Positions 8,999 through 19,023 of a stretch of 64,000 bases of DNA are shown one piece after another. Made by a program: the position numbers and the translations under genes. The notes beneath the pieces are model-generated. The model searched no databases. It saw nothing but the letters and a program-made list of their open reading frames with translations, and was not told the DNA's origin. The DNA comes from Bacteroidota bacterium (GTDB lineage Bacteria > Bacteroidota > Bacteroidia > Bacteroidales > CAIWKO01): assembly GCA_037133915.1 (NCBI GenBank), contig JBAXND010000015.1, positions 26,468-90,467 of the forward strand. Direction: 5' to 3'. Numbering within the stretch: the stretch's first letter is position 1; each line of letters begins with the position of its first letter.

Positions 8999-10834
8999 TT
9001 ATCGGATGATAATCTTAGACATCAGGTCACCATTCTCTGTAGTTAATTTCACAAGATAAATGCTTTTTGAAAATGAACTGAGATCAATTTCCTTGTTCAC
9101 CGGACCACTCATAAATCCCATATCTTCAACAAATATTTCTCTACCCAAAAGATCGGTAACCATAACTTTAATATTACCAGGCATCACAGCGTCGAAAGCA
9201 ACTGTGAATCGTCCGCTTGACGGATTCGGATAAACTTTAAATGAAGTTACACTTTGATTTTCGGGCATACCGGAATTATCATAGGTTACATTAATGGTAT
9301 CTGAGCTGGTACCGCATCCAAAGAAATTAGATGAAACAAGAAAATAATTTCCTGATTGTGTAAAATCGTACGTCATTCCCGTTGCTCCTGCAATCAATGA
9401 ATCTTCATAATACCACTGCAGATTATAACCGGTCACGTTTGTATTAAGTGTGTTACCGATAATCCAGAAGGTAGGCTTTGGCGGATTCGGAAGTACAGTA
9501 ACTTTTTTGATATTTGAATTGGTGCGGCATCCGTGGATGTTTGAAGCTTCCACATAATATTTTCCGGTTGTTGTGGCAAAATAGAAAGAGTCAACAGCGT
9601 TGAGAATGGCAGTTGTGTCTTTGTACCACTGGTAGAAATCGGCGCCGCTTGTATTAACTGAAAGTAATACGGATGAACCGTTACAAACTGTATCGGCAGG
9701 CTGGTAGGCAATCTGCGAAACTATAGGCGTTGCATATACTTTTATGGTATCATAATCGTCGAGCGTAATAACAGGATGATCAATAGTGTAGGTAACAATC
9801 AAATTGCCGCTTTGCAACGTATGCGTTCCTGTATCCCATCCGTTAAATGAAATCGTGCCGCAATCATCATCGCCACCCTGTAAGCCGGTATCATAATCCC
9901 AGATATTGATACTGTATGTTGTATTGTTCATAGGGAAAGGTGCGAAAGAAAAGCTAACAGGTGGATCCGTATTATCAACATAAGCCGAAGTATAAACAAG
10001 TGTACCATTTTCTCTGAGTACAAAATAATAGTCAGGTGCCGACCAGGGCGCATCATCACAACCGGTTGCAGCGTTTACAGTTATTCCGCTCAGGAAATAA
10101 CCAATAGTATCAACAACGGTATTCAAATGTACAATGTAATTTCCGGCACTCGGATAATACTGCGTGGGTGGTGTTTCCAGTGTGCTTTGATTTCCGTTTC
10201 CAAATGTCCATGTATAATGAAATCCGGGATTGCTGTTACTTATATAATTTGTAGTAAAATTTGTATTCATAGGTGCACAGCCCGAGGGGTTTGAAATGGT
10301 AAAACCAGCATTTGCAGATGTTCCCGGAAGTATTGTCAGCGGAATGCTGAACGAGCTGTTTGATGTTTGAGAAATCCCCAGACTGGTTACAGTTACATGT
10401 GCTAAAACAAATACAGTGATGGTGTACTGTCCGGCAGCAATAGGCGTTCCGCATATTTTTGCACATCCGTGCTCGGAAGCCGGAGGATTGCTGGTCGGAT
10501 AATAAATATTGCTCGGAGAAGCACTTGTCTGGAAACTTAATCCATAAGGCAGTCCAACAACACTCAAAACATCGAGCTGGTCGAGGTCAACATTATACCC
10601 TGAACCCGGATCATCAAAATTTGCAGGAAGATAGAAAGAAATATCTTCGCTGTATGGCTGCATGGCCGTACCCGAAGGCATAACATCAGGACAAATTTTG
10701 GGTTGCGCCGGACTGACAGTACATGTCATGTTTACCTGACATCCCGGACATTGCGCAAAAGCAAAATTGCCGGATAAAACTGATGTCAATAATGCAACAG
10801 AAATAAAGAATGTGTAAATTTGGAATTTCCTCAT
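8999..10834 (-). CDS. Secreted PKD-containing protein with type A T9SS sorting domain
   Basis: A 611-residue protein. A signal peptide (FFISVALLTSVLSGNFAFAQ) is followed by a Cys-rich start (CPGCQVNMTC), a PKD domain near residues 175-245 (HYTWTFGNGNQST), a middle beta-rich region with DYDTG and DDCG, and Ig-like segments near 370-510. The C-terminal 80 residues begin FKVYPNPSSGRFTV and end SKIIIR, the type A (Por) T9SS signal. It is predicted to be exported across the outer membrane and surface-attached. No catalytic motif was recognised. It stands alone: divergent from 11010 and convergent with 3727. Confidence 0.85.
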   Translation of the reverse strand: MRKFQIYTFFISVALLTSVLSGNFAFAQCPGCQVNMTCTVSPAQPKICPDVMPSGTAMQPYSEDISFYLPANFDDPGSGYNVDLDQLDVLSVVGLPYGLSFQTSASPSNIYYPTSNPPASEHGCAKICGTPIAAGQYTITVFVLAHVTVTSLGISQTSNSSFSIPLTILPGTSANAGFTISNPSGCAPMNTNFTTNYISNSNPGFHYTWTFGNGNQSTLETPPTQYYPSAGNYIVHLNTVVDTIGYFLSGITVNAATGCDDAPWSAPDYYFVLRENGTLVYTSAYVDNTDPPVSFSFAPFPMNNTTYSINIWDYDTGLQGGDDDCGTISFNGWDTGTHTLQSGNLIVTYTIDHPVITLDDYDTIKVYATPIVSQIAYQPADTVCNGSSVLLSVNTSGADFYQWYKDTTAILNAVDSFYFATTTGKYYVEASNIHGCRTNSNIKKVTVLPNPPKPTFWIIGNTLNTNVTGYNLQWYYEDSLIAGATGMTYDFTQSGNYFLVSSNFFGCGTSSDTINVTYDNSGMPENQSVTSFKVYPNPSSGRFTVAFDAVMPGNIKVMVTDLLGREIFVEDMGFMSGPVNKEIDLSSFSKSIYLVKLTTENGDLMSKIIIR

Positions 10835-10861
10835 AATTAGATGGTTTTGATTTCAGGGACA

Positions 10862-10869
10862 CAAAAGTA
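10862..10869 (-). promoter_or_regulatory. -7 box TACTTTTG for the 8999-10834 gene
   Basis: On the minus strand TACTTTTG fits TAnnTTTG and lies 28 bp before the start codon. No clear TTG -33 element was found. Confidence 0.45.
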
Positions 10870-11009
10870 GTTTAATACGATTTACTTTGCAGAAATGTTA
10901 ATGTTAAGAAATGTTAAATCCAATCATTAATCACTGATTTACAAAGCACTAAAATATATGCTATTACAGAATATTAACCTTCATTTTTCAACAACGAAAT
11001 TTCGCAATT

Positions 11010-13556
11010 ATGCTTAGAAAAATACTTTTTTTGTCTGCTGCGGTTTTCATGCTGGTTTCAGGTGCAAGCAGCCAGGTTATATGGCCATCCGGACTTAGCG
11101 GACGCTGGACATTTGACAGCATCAACAATCCGTGTCATGCAACTTCCGGAACCGACCTTATACCTGTCGGATTCAGTATACCCATTGCAGGACCATCGAC
11201 AACAGATAAAGCAATCCGCCTGGGCGTCGGCAGCTTTTTTCACTGCATCCACAACATCCCGGCAAACGGTAGCGGAAGCCCCACTAAAGTAAACCGGTAC
11301 ACCCTGCTCATTGATTTCAGGATAAATCAATTTGGAATGTGGCGCACTTTTTTCCAAACTGATTCTACCAACAACGTTTCAAACGACGGCGAAGTTTTTA
11401 TTAACCCTGCCGGAAATATTGGCGTTGGAGTTACAGGTTATAGTTCTTATGTGCTCAAGGCCGGCGAATGGTACCGCATGGTTATTTCAGCCGACCTTGG
11501 CAACCATTTCGACTATTACCTCGATGGAAAACTGTTGATGAACGGTGGCGCGCAAACAGCCGACGGAAGGTTTTCGCTGAACCCGGCAGGCGGTTTGAAT
11601 GAGGTCTTGCTGTTTGCCGATAACGATGGCGAAGATCATGTTATTGATATCGCACAGGTTGCCATTTTTAACAGAAGCCTCCCTGCTACCACCATTGATT
11701 CGCTGGGTGGATTCGGCCATAATCTGAGCTCGTGGGCTGAAGGTATCAACGCCTATCTTCAAACACCGACGCCGACTTCAATATATGTGAGCTGGCATTC
11801 GGCACAGACAACATCAACAATAGTTGAGTATGGAACTACGGCTCAACTGGGTGCATCAACCGCCGGCAGTTTTGAAATTATAGGAACGAAAAACTGGCAC
11901 ACCGTAAAACTCACCGGCTTAAATCCCGATACGCATTATTTCTACAGATGTATCAGCGGAAGCGATACTTCTCAGGTGTATGAATTCAGAACTCCGTTTG
12001 CTGCCGGCAGTAACGCGAAACATCTGCGATTCGTTATGACGGGCGACTCACAATCTGATGTAAATATGCCGGCAATAGAGTCGAATGAAATTGAAGAAAA
12101 ATTCAAAGAATTATATGGAACAGCATGGATTGATTCTATCGCTTTTTTTCTGAGAGTAGGCGATATCACAGGCGATGGGACGCAATCCGACCTGTACGAA
12201 AAAGAATATTTCAATCCGTTCGGAAATCTGACACATGCCATCCCTTCGATGACTACTATTGGAAATCATGAAGGAGGAAGCAATTATTATTACCAATACA
12301 TGAAGTATGAAGATGTTTCCGATTACTCCTACCCTGACCCGCTTGCAGAACGCTACTATTCGTTCAGTCTGGGTAATTGCCAATTTATTGCACTTAACAC
12401 CAATCCGGTGTATCAGAATAGTTTGCAGCAAAGTTGGCTGCACAACAAGCTTGCACAAAGCGATACAAGTACAGTTACCGATTTTGTTTTCACATACAAT
12501 CATCATCCGTTTCATTCAGAAATGTGGCCCGACGGCAATACCGCGTGGACAGGCAGCGGTGTGTATTCCGAGCTGGTGAATTTTCCGAAAGTAATGCTTA
12601 ACTGTTACGGCCATTCACATAACTATGAACGCGGCGTGATAAAGTCGGAACACGGGCAGCCACAGGATTTCCGAATCATGTGTATTGGCGGTGGCGGCGC
12701 CTATCTCGACCGCTGGGGAATGTATCCCAACCAAACCGATTACCCCGAAATTCAAAGTATGTACGATCATTACAGCTACGTAATTGTGGATGTCGACATT
12801 GATGCGAAATCATACACCGCCACTACTTACAGCCTGGGCAATCCCGATAAACGGCTTAACAATATTCCTCTTGAAACCTTCCATTACAGGGCAAACCAGC
12901 CGCCTCCGCAAAAACCTGTTGCAGTAAATACAATGGGCGGAACTCCATTTGTATTTTTTGAAGCATCTGCATTCAGCGGTGCCGATTCATTGATGTCGTC
13001 GCAATTTCAGCTTACGGATACATCAGGTAACTGGAGCTCACCCATTGTTGATACCATTCGCGATAAGCATGACATTTATGGAAATTCGGGTTCGCCCGAT
13101 TTTACTGCAGTTGATTTAAACGCAGGCATTGATCTTGAAAGTATTTACATTCCAGGTACAAACCTGATTCCCTACAGCAACTATTTCTGGCGCGTTCGTT
13201 ACCGCGATGAAAATATTAAATGGAGTGAGTGGTCGGACGAAAGTCAGTTCACGTATTTTCCGGAAGGAATGAATAATGACATTGCCTTGGCGGGAAATAT
13301 TGTCATCGCACCAAATCCTTTGACAGAAAAAACAAAAATATATTTTGAGAATTGTGAAGCCGGTTTAATCCATGTCGAAATTCGCGATATCAATGGAAAA
13401 ATTGCAAATGAAATTAATACTTTCAATCCAACAAATGGCCCATTTGAAATGGCAATAACTATTGATGACAAAGGAATTGCAGCTCCGGGGCTGTATTTCT
13501 GTCGTATTATACGTAATAACAATGTAATTACACAAAAACTGGTAAAACTGCAATAA
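11010..13556 (+). CDS. Secreted purple-acid-phosphatase-like metallophosphoesterase with T9SS signal
   Basis: An 848-residue protein with signal peptide (ILFLSAAVFMLVSGASSQ). Residues about 30-235 look like a LamG/concanavalin-type beta-sandwich, and about 245-325 like the fibronectin-type domain of purple acid phosphatases (VSWHSAQTTSTIVEYG). The metallophosphoesterase domain follows, with metal-ligand motifs in order: GDSQ (D346), GDITGDG (D385), GNHE (N419, H420), YNHHPFH (H498 region) and GHSHNYER (H535, H537). The C-terminus (VIAPNPLTEKTKIYF to LVKLQ) is a type A T9SS signal. Likely role: a phosphate-ester hydrolase at the cell surface. The substrate is not readable from sequence. Confidence 0.85.
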   Translation: MLRKILFLSAAVFMLVSGASSQVIWPSGLSGRWTFDSINNPCHATSGTDLIPVGFSIPIAGPSTTDKAIRLGVGSFFHCIHNIPANGSGSPTKVNRYTLLIDFRINQFGMWRTFFQTDSTNNVSNDGEVFINPAGNIGVGVTGYSSYVLKAGEWYRMVISADLGNHFDYYLDGKLLMNGGAQTADGRFSLNPAGGLNEVLLFADNDGEDHVIDIAQVAIFNRSLPATTIDSLGGFGHNLSSWAEGINAYLQTPTPTSIYVSWHSAQTTSTIVEYGTTAQLGASTAGSFEIIGTKNWHTVKLTGLNPDTHYFYRCISGSDTSQVYEFRTPFAAGSNAKHLRFVMTGDSQSDVNMPAIESNEIEEKFKELYGTAWIDSIAFFLRVGDITGDGTQSDLYEKEYFNPFGNLTHAIPSMTTIGNHEGGSNYYYQYMKYEDVSDYSYPDPLAERYYSFSLGNCQFIALNTNPVYQNSLQQSWLHNKLAQSDTSTVTDFVFTYNHHPFHSEMWPDGNTAWTGSGVYSELVNFPKVMLNCYGHSHNYERGVIKSEHGQPQDFRIMCIGGGGAYLDRWGMYPNQTDYPEIQSMYDHYSYVIVDVDIDAKSYTATTYSLGNPDKRLNNIPLETFHYRANQPPPQKPVAVNTMGGTPFVFFEASAFSGADSLMSSQFQLTDTSGNWSSPIVDTIRDKHDIYGNSGSPDFTAVDLNAGIDLESIYIPGTNLIPYSNYFWRVRYRDENIKWSEWSDESQFTYFPEGMNNDIALAGNIVIAPNPLTEKTKIYFENCEAGLIHVEIRDINGKIANEINTFNPTNGPFEMAITIDDKGIAAPGLYFCRIIRNNNVITQKLVKLQ

Positions 13557-13668
13557 TCGGAACACTGTGTCAGGATTAACTTCATTGCAGATTTAAAATA
13601 AATCAGGCAACTCAGGAAGCTACTGAACTATTGTTCGTAATTTCGCGTCAAATAATTAAAACAGAAGA

Positions 13669-14847
13669 ATGATAAAAGTTGTGCTCAGGCATGGAAAAGA
13701 TGAGGCCGTCAGACGTTTTCATCCCTGGATTTTCTCAGGTGCCATAAAAGAAATTTCCGAACAACCTGCCGACGGCGATGTGGTTGAAGTGTATTCGGCA
13801 AAGCGTGAATATCTTGGCACAGGGCACTTTCAGGACGGAAGTATCACAGTGCGATTATTTGATTTCGCCCATAAAGAAATTAATTTCGAATTCTGGAAAG
13901 AGAAGTTGCAGCGCGCCTATAATTATCGCACCGAAATCGGACTTACCGATAATATACAGACAAATGCTTATCGTCTGGTGTTCGGCGAAGGCGACGGTCT
14001 CCCCGGGCTGATTGTGGATTTCTATAACGGAACAGCAGTAATACAGGCACATTCGATAGGAATGCATCGCATAAAAAACGAAATTGCGCAGGCGCTCAAA
14101 GAGATTTATGGCGACAAACTGAAGGCCGTTTATTATAAAAGTGCTGAAACACTTCCGGCGAAAGCCGCTGAAAACTCTGAAGACGGTTATTTATTGGGTG
14201 CTAAAGAGGAAACAATTATTACAGAGAACGGAAATAATTTTGCTATTAACTGGGAAACCGGGCAAAAAACAGGATTCTTTGTTGACCAGCGCGACAATCG
14301 TACGCTGTTGGCAAAGTACTCAAAGGACAAAAAAATACTGAACACATATTGCTATTCCGGAAGCTTTTCGGTGTATGCGCTCAATGCCGGCGCCACAATG
14401 GTACATTCGGTCGACAGTTCCAAAAAAGCCATTGAACTTACGGAAAAAAATATTGAACTCAACGGCTATGCCGGTTCTAAGCACATTTCGTTTGCCGACG
14501 ATGCGCAAAAATTCATAGAAAAATCGAAGGAACTATACGACATCGTAATACTCGACCCACCGGCATTCGCTAAACACAATGCAGCGCGGCATAATGCTAT
14601 TCAGGGATACAAACGGCTGAATGCCGATGCACTTCGTCTTGTAAAAAGCGGCGGTATGCTGTTTACATTTTCCTGTTCACAGGTGATTGACCGCAATTTG
14701 TTTAACTCAACCGTTATTTCAGCAGCCATATTGTCGGGACGCAACGTGCGCATCATGCATCAGCTTTCGCAACCGGCCGATCATCCTATTAATGCATATC
14801 ATCCCGAAGGACAATATCTGAAAGGATTAGTGCTTTATGTGGAATAA
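13669..14847 (+). CDS. rlmI: 23S rRNA cytosine-5 methyltransferase, RlmI-type
   Basis: A 392-residue protein of typical length for the RlmI/RlmK-like class I SAM methyltransferases. An N-terminal PUA domain (residues 1-75; RRFHPWIFSGAI) precedes the methyltransferase fold: QKTGFFVDQRDNR, NTYCYSGSFSVYALNAGA (SAM loop), VILDPPAFAK (substrate/target loop) and TFSCSQ, which carries the catalytic-type Cys. Family knowledge assigns m5C in 23S rRNA; the exact position is assumed from E. coli. A possible promoter TAATTTCG (13638-13645) lies 23 bp before the ATG. The gene is followed after 71 bp by prmC. Confidence 0.88.
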   Translation: MIKVVLRHGKDEAVRRFHPWIFSGAIKEISEQPADGDVVEVYSAKREYLGTGHFQDGSITVRLFDFAHKEINFEFWKEKLQRAYNYRTEIGLTDNIQTNAYRLVFGEGDGLPGLIVDFYNGTAVIQAHSIGMHRIKNEIAQALKEIYGDKLKAVYYKSAETLPAKAAENSEDGYLLGAKEETIITENGNNFAINWETGQKTGFFVDQRDNRTLLAKYSKDKKILNTYCYSGSFSVYALNAGATMVHSVDSSKKAIELTEKNIELNGYAGSKHISFADDAQKFIEKSKELYDIVILDPPAFAKHNAARHNAIQGYKRLNADALRLVKSGGMLFTFSCSQVIDRNLFNSTVISAAILSGRNVRIMHQLSQPADHPINAYHPEGQYLKGLVLYVE

Positions 14848-14918
14848 AACTAAAAACTAAGAATGTTAAATTGCGAAATTGTCACATTTTCAAATTATTC
14901 GCAAAGCAGGTTGATTAA

Positions 14919-15806
14919 ATGAGAGTTTCGTCCAACATTATTGCAGATGTTCTTGATTTCTGTAAAAAGGAGTTGACAGATATTTATGGAACGGATGAAG
15001 CTGCAAGCCTTACGCGCATCCTTTTTGAAGAATATTGCGGGCTGAATCGCACCGATTTGGCATTCAAAAAACACGAGTGCATCAGTGAATCGGAGTTGCT
15101 GCTGGTGTATGATGCCGTGAAATTGCTGAAACAGCACCACCCAATTCAGTACATCATCGGGAAAAGTGAGTTTTATGGACTTAATTTTTTTGTGAATCCT
15201 GCAGTGTTGATTCCGCGTCCCGAAACGGAAGAACTCGTTGCGCAAATCCTGAAAGAAAAATTAGTTTCAAACGCAGTAAATCCCCTGCGTATACTTGATA
15301 TAGGCACCGGCAGCGGATGCATTGCAATAACATTGAAATCGACAATCAGTAATTCCACTGTGACGGCTATTGACATTTCCTCTGATGCTCTGAAAACAGC
15401 CGTTGAAAATGCAACACAAAACAACGCTGCAGTTAACTTTGAACGGATTGATATGCTGAACACACAGCTCATGGCCGACTTAGGCAATTTTGATATCATC
15501 GTTTCCAATCCGCCTTACGTCCGTGAATCGGAAAAAAAACAGATGCAGCCCAACGTAACTGACCATGAGCCTTCTGTGGCACTTTTTGTTTCTGATGACG
15601 ACCCGCTTATTTTTTACCGCGCTATTTTTGATTTTGCGGCATCACATCTGTTATCTCAAGGCGTACTTATGGTTGAAATCAATGAATATCTGGGAAATGA
15701 AACGATGGCACTTGCCGAACTTACGGGCAGCCTGACGGCCAAACTTATCAAAGACCTCAGCGGGAAAGACCGCTTTGTGCATTGTATTCGCACCTATCCA
15801 TGCTGA
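14919..15806 (+). CDS. prmC: Release-factor glutamine methyltransferase PrmC
   Basis: A 295-residue protein of normal length. An N-terminal helical release-factor-binding domain (residues 1-75) is followed by the SAM fold: PIQYIIGKSEFYG, VLIPRPETEEL, ILDIGTGSGCIAI and SNPPYV. The NPPY motif binds the Gln side chain of the GGQ loop in RF1/RF2. It methylates release factors on the amide N5. ATG at 14919 gives the full N-terminal domain. The C-terminal FVHCIRTYPC is slightly divergent. Confidence 0.92.
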   Translation: MRVSSNIIADVLDFCKKELTDIYGTDEAASLTRILFEEYCGLNRTDLAFKKHECISESELLLVYDAVKLLKQHHPIQYIIGKSEFYGLNFFVNPAVLIPRPETEELVAQILKEKLVSNAVNPLRILDIGTGSGCIAITLKSTISNSTVTAIDISSDALKTAVENATQNNAAVNFERIDMLNTQLMADLGNFDIIVSNPPYVRESEKKQMQPNVTDHEPSVALFVSDDDPLIFYRAIFDFAASHLLSQGVLMVEINEYLGNETMALAELTGSLTAKLIKDLSGKDRFVHCIRTYPC

Positions 15807-16006
15807 AACAGGCATTTTATCAGTAAAAAATGCATTCAAATTATCTGAATTTTCAGAACAGGACGTCGTAAGCGTGTTGATTTTCACAACATGATTTATG
15901 GCATTATCACATCATTTTATCGTATACGAAAAGCAAAAACTCTTATTTTTACTTACGAAAATATTCGCCGAAGAGTAAGTCTGAATCTCAAAATAACCTG
16001 CAAATC

Positions 16007-18634
16007 ATGGGCTCAAACGAAGAAACCGATAATAAATCAGCCAAGAATTTCAAGTTCAAAAGTCTTAAGGTATATGCCTCCGAAGAATGGATGGCAAATT
16101 CCACAAAAAAATACCGTATGGTTTTCGACCGTATGGAAACAACCTACATCTGGGCAGAATTTCAGTTCTTCAATAAACTGTTCGATGAAGGTGCATGGGA
16201 GGCCACCGTAGGTCTCAAAGCCTTTCAGGTGTTTGGTACTGAAAAAACAGAGCTGTGCAAGTTAGAATCAAAAAGACCGGTAACTATTGAAGACAATATT
16301 GTTTCTGTTCACGACGGATGGGGAAATGCCGAAGCAGGTCGTTTCTGGCAACGCGGTGAATATCTCTGGGAAGCTTACATAGACGGCGAGTTTGTGGGCA
16401 GTCAACGATTTTTTATTGAAGATGCGGGTCAGGTAACACCTGAAGTCAATCCGTATTTTGATGTTGAATCTGTAAAACTGTTTCCCGGACCATTTGACCT
16501 TCCGGCCGAAAATACCAGACGCTATGTGAAAAAATTCAAGAGGGACGAAACGCCTTACATCTGGATTGAGTTCAAATGGAAAAATAAGATTGCCGATGGC
16601 TGGAATTTTGAAGTATTTTTCAACATCTATGATGACGCGCATCATCTGAAAGCTTCGATGAATTCTTACGCTTATATAAACCCCGACAGCAGCGGAACCC
16701 TCTATACAACCGCTGAGGGATGGGGCGCTCAGAATCCGGGCTCATGGCAGCATGATAAGTATTTTCTCGAAATTGTATTTATGGATACGCTCATTTGCAC
16801 CGCGCCCTTCGAGGTCGGCGGCGAATTTGAAGAAGGCGTTCCGGAGCTGGGTAATCTGGCGGCATTTATCTCAGCACCGGTAACAAAAGAACCGGAACAA
16901 ATACCCGAAACGCTCGAAGACCTGATGAAAAAGCTTGATGAACTCATCGGTCTTTCTGATATAAAAAAGAAAATAAGGGAGCACATCAGTTATATCGATT
17001 TCTTAAAACTCAGAAAGGAAAAAGGACTCACGGAAGAAAACGAGAAACTGTCGCTGCACAGTGTATTCACGGGTAATCCGGGAACAGGCAAAACAACCGT
17101 TGTGAAGCTTCTGGGAAAGATATATAATAAAATGGGGCTGCTCAGCAAAGGTCATGTAATGGAAGTTGACCGTGCCGATCTTATTGCACAGTTCATCGGA
17201 CAAACGGCGCCCAAGGTCAAAAAAGCAATCGATGATGCGCGCGGTGGAATTTTATTTATTGATGAAGCTTATTCACTGGCACGCGAAGGCGACGATGATA
17301 AAGATTTCGGGAAAGAAGCCATTGAGATACTATTGAAAGAAATGTCGGACGGTCCGGGAGACATTGCCATCATGGTTGCAGGATATCCCAAAGAAATGGA
17401 GCATTTTCTGGAATCGAATCCCGGAATGAAGTCGCGCTTCAATTACTATTTTCATTTTGATGATTACACGCCCGATGAACTTCTGAAGATTGCTGACCTT
17501 TCGGCTGTATCAAAACATATCAGTTTCTCGGCCGCAGCATCGGAGTATTTATTTAAACTGATCACAGAAGCGTATCGTAACCGTGACCGCACCTTCGGCA
17601 ACGCCCGTTATGCAATTTCTGTTGTTGACGAAGGAAAAATGAATCTCGGAATGCGGCTTATGAACAGGACAGATGTCAAAGACCTGGCTCCGGAAATTCT
17701 TTCTACGATTGAGTTTGAAGATATGGATAAAATAATTACGCTTCACCAAAAACGTCGTCCCGATCTTAAAGTCGATGAAGAACTTCTTGCGGCAGCCATG
17801 AGCGATTTGAAAAATCTGGTTGGCATGGATACCATCAAGCAAGAGGTGAATGACCTGGTAAAATTGGTGCGCTATTACCGCGAAACAGGGAAAGATATTC
17901 TGAACCGCTTTTCGCTGCATTCAGTCTTTACAGGAAATCCGGGAACAGGTAAAACAACAATGGCACGCATCATTGCGCGCATCTACAAAGCACTTGGGTT
18001 GCTTGAGCGCGGACATGTTGTTGAAGCCGACCGGGAGCGTCTGGTGGCAGGTTATGTAGGACAAACCGCCATTAAAACAAAACAGCTTATTGACGATGCC
18101 CAAGGCGGCGTGCTGTTTATTGATGAAGCTTACGCGCTGGCTGAAGGCGGCAGCAACGATTTTGGGAGAGAAGCCATTGAAATACTTCTGAAAAATATGG
18201 AAGACATGCGTGGAGAATTATCGGTAATCGTTGCAGGATACCCAGACAATATGCACGAATTTCTTGAATCCAACCCGGGATTAAAATCAAGATTCGATAA
18301 AACATTCTACTTCCCGGATTTCTCACCCGCCGAACTTTTTGAAATAGCGGTTTCCATTCTTCGCAGCGAGAATCTGACCGCCGATAGTGAAACAGAAGCA
18401 CATCTCAAAAACTACTTTGAATCGCTTCACGCATCTAAAGATAAATACTTCGGTAATGCCAGGACAATAAGAAATCTCGCCGGTCAGGCTATACGTAACC
18501 AACAGTTACGAATGGCAGGTATAAGCCCTGAACTCCGCACTCGTGCCATGATGGAAACACTTACTATAGAAGATGTGAAATTTGTAGAAACAGTGCAGCA
18601 AACCGGCGGAAGGCCTATAGGATTCAAAAAATAA
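16007..18634 (+). CDS. Double CbxX/CfqX-type AAA+ ATPase with duplicated N-terminal domain
   Basis: An 875-residue protein. Residues about 15-150 and 155-275 are two copies of a beta-rich domain (shared features: K.Y..F.R.ET.YIW.EF..., a W/G-rich end near GWG, and FF/APFEV at the close). Two AAA+ modules of the CbxX class follow: Walker A GNPGTGKTT at 356-364 and 643-651, Walker B with ..LFIDEAYSL (D419) and ..LFIDEAYAL (D706), sensor VAGYP in each, and NPG.KSRF arginine-finger-type motifs. CbxX-class ATPases remodel partner proteins (for example Rubisco activation by CbbX; type VII secretion EccA). The partner is unknown here. There is no signal peptide, so it is probably cytoplasmic. The nearest neighbours (prmC upstream, a basic repeat protein downstream on the other strand) do not reveal a target. 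Confidence 0.85.
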   Translation: MGSNEETDNKSAKNFKFKSLKVYASEEWMANSTKKYRMVFDRMETTYIWAEFQFFNKLFDEGAWEATVGLKAFQVFGTEKTELCKLESKRPVTIEDNIVSVHDGWGNAEAGRFWQRGEYLWEAYIDGEFVGSQRFFIEDAGQVTPEVNPYFDVESVKLFPGPFDLPAENTRRYVKKFKRDETPYIWIEFKWKNKIADGWNFEVFFNIYDDAHHLKASMNSYAYINPDSSGTLYTTAEGWGAQNPGSWQHDKYFLEIVFMDTLICTAPFEVGGEFEEGVPELGNLAAFISAPVTKEPEQIPETLEDLMKKLDELIGLSDIKKKIREHISYIDFLKLRKEKGLTEENEKLSLHSVFTGNPGTGKTTVVKLLGKIYNKMGLLSKGHVMEVDRADLIAQFIGQTAPKVKKAIDDARGGILFIDEAYSLAREGDDDKDFGKEAIEILLKEMSDGPGDIAIMVAGYPKEMEHFLESNPGMKSRFNYYFHFDDYTPDELLKIADLSAVSKHISFSAAASEYLFKLITEAYRNRDRTFGNARYAISVVDEGKMNLGMRLMNRTDVKDLAPEILSTIEFEDMDKIITLHQKRRPDLKVDEELLAAAMSDLKNLVGMDTIKQEVNDLVKLVRYYRETGKDILNRFSLHSVFTGNPGTGKTTMARIIARIYKALGLLERGHVVEADRERLVAGYVGQTAIKTKQLIDDAQGGVLFIDEAYALAEGGSNDFGREAIEILLKNMEDMRGELSVIVAGYPDNMHEFLESNPGLKSRFDKTFYFPDFSPAELFEIAVSILRSENLTADSETEAHLKNYFESLHASKDKYFGNARTIRNLAGQAIRNQQLRMAGISPELRTRAMMETLTIEDVKFVETVQQTGGRPIGFKK

Positions 18635-18662
18635 AGCTTGCTATTCCAAAAACAGCAAGCTT
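18622..18662 (-). terminator. Minus-strand terminator downstream of the basic repeat gene
   Basis: AAGCTTGCT (18634-18642) and AGCAAGCTT (18654-18662) form a perfect 9-bp stem. On the minus strand the stem is followed by TTATTTTTTG. It overlaps the last codons of the AAA+ gene. Confidence 0.65.
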
Positions 18663-18712
18663 CAAAACTGCGTGGCTGTAAGATTGCCACCAGTCACCAA
18701 TAACCGGCAAGA

Positions 18713-18991
18713 TTATTTTTTCTTTGCAACAACTTTCTTGGCCGGAGCTTTCTTAGCAACAACTTTTTTTGCAGGAGCAGCTTTTTTAGCAACTACTTTT
18801 TTTGCAACAACTTTCTTAGCAACAACTTTTTTTGCTACTACTTTTTTAGCAACAACTTTTTTTGCTACTACTTTTTTAGCAACAACTTTTTTTGCTACTG
18901 CTTTTTTTGCTACTGCTTTTTTAGCAACAACTTTTTTTGCGGGGGCTTTTTTAGCCACGGCTTTTTTAACGGGAGCTTTTTTGGTTACCAT
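18713..18991 (-). CDS. Histone-H1-like Lys/Ala/Val repeat protein
   Basis: A 92-residue protein composed almost entirely of Lys, Ala and Val in a KKVVAKK or KKAPAKK pattern. It has [12 protein letters not shown] at the start and ends KKK. Such proteins (bacterial H1-like, AlgP-tail-like) bind DNA or RNA through charge. It has its own -7 box (19016-19023) and a terminator. The long plus-strand frame over it (18672-19007) is the antisense of the repeat. Repeat number is likely to vary between strains. Confidence 0.75.
   Translation of the reverse strand: MVTKKAPVKKAVAKKAPAKKVVAKKAVAKKAVAKKVVAKKVVAKKVVAKKVVAKKVVAKKVVAKKVVAKKAAPAKKVVAKKAPAKKVVAKKK
18725..18960 (-). repeat. In-gene tandem repeat of the 15-bp Lys-Val-Val-Ala-Lys unit
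   Basis: On the plus strand the unit reads as alternating variants of TTTTTTAGCAACAAC and TTTTTTGCTACTACT. At least seven consecutive units are near identical. Array length is a natural target for slippage. Confidence 0.7.
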
Positions 18992-19015
18992 AATTCAAAT
19001 TTTATAGTTAGGCAA

Positions 19016-19023
19016 CAAACTTA
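19016..19023 (-). promoter_or_regulatory. -7 box TAAGTTTG for the basic repeat gene
   Basis: On the minus strand TAAGTTTG fits TAnnTTTG and ends 24 bp before the ATG. No TTG is seen at the usual distance. Confidence 0.4.

Noticed and set aside
15807..16006. Plus-strand frame from 15891
   Set aside because: It overlaps the AAA+ gene start, has no recognisable content, and the 200-bp spacer shows nothing else.
18672..19007. 111-aa Phe/Thr/Ala-rich plus-strand frame
   Set aside because: Exact antisense of the Lys/Ala/Val repeat gene; the minus frame has start, promoter and terminator.
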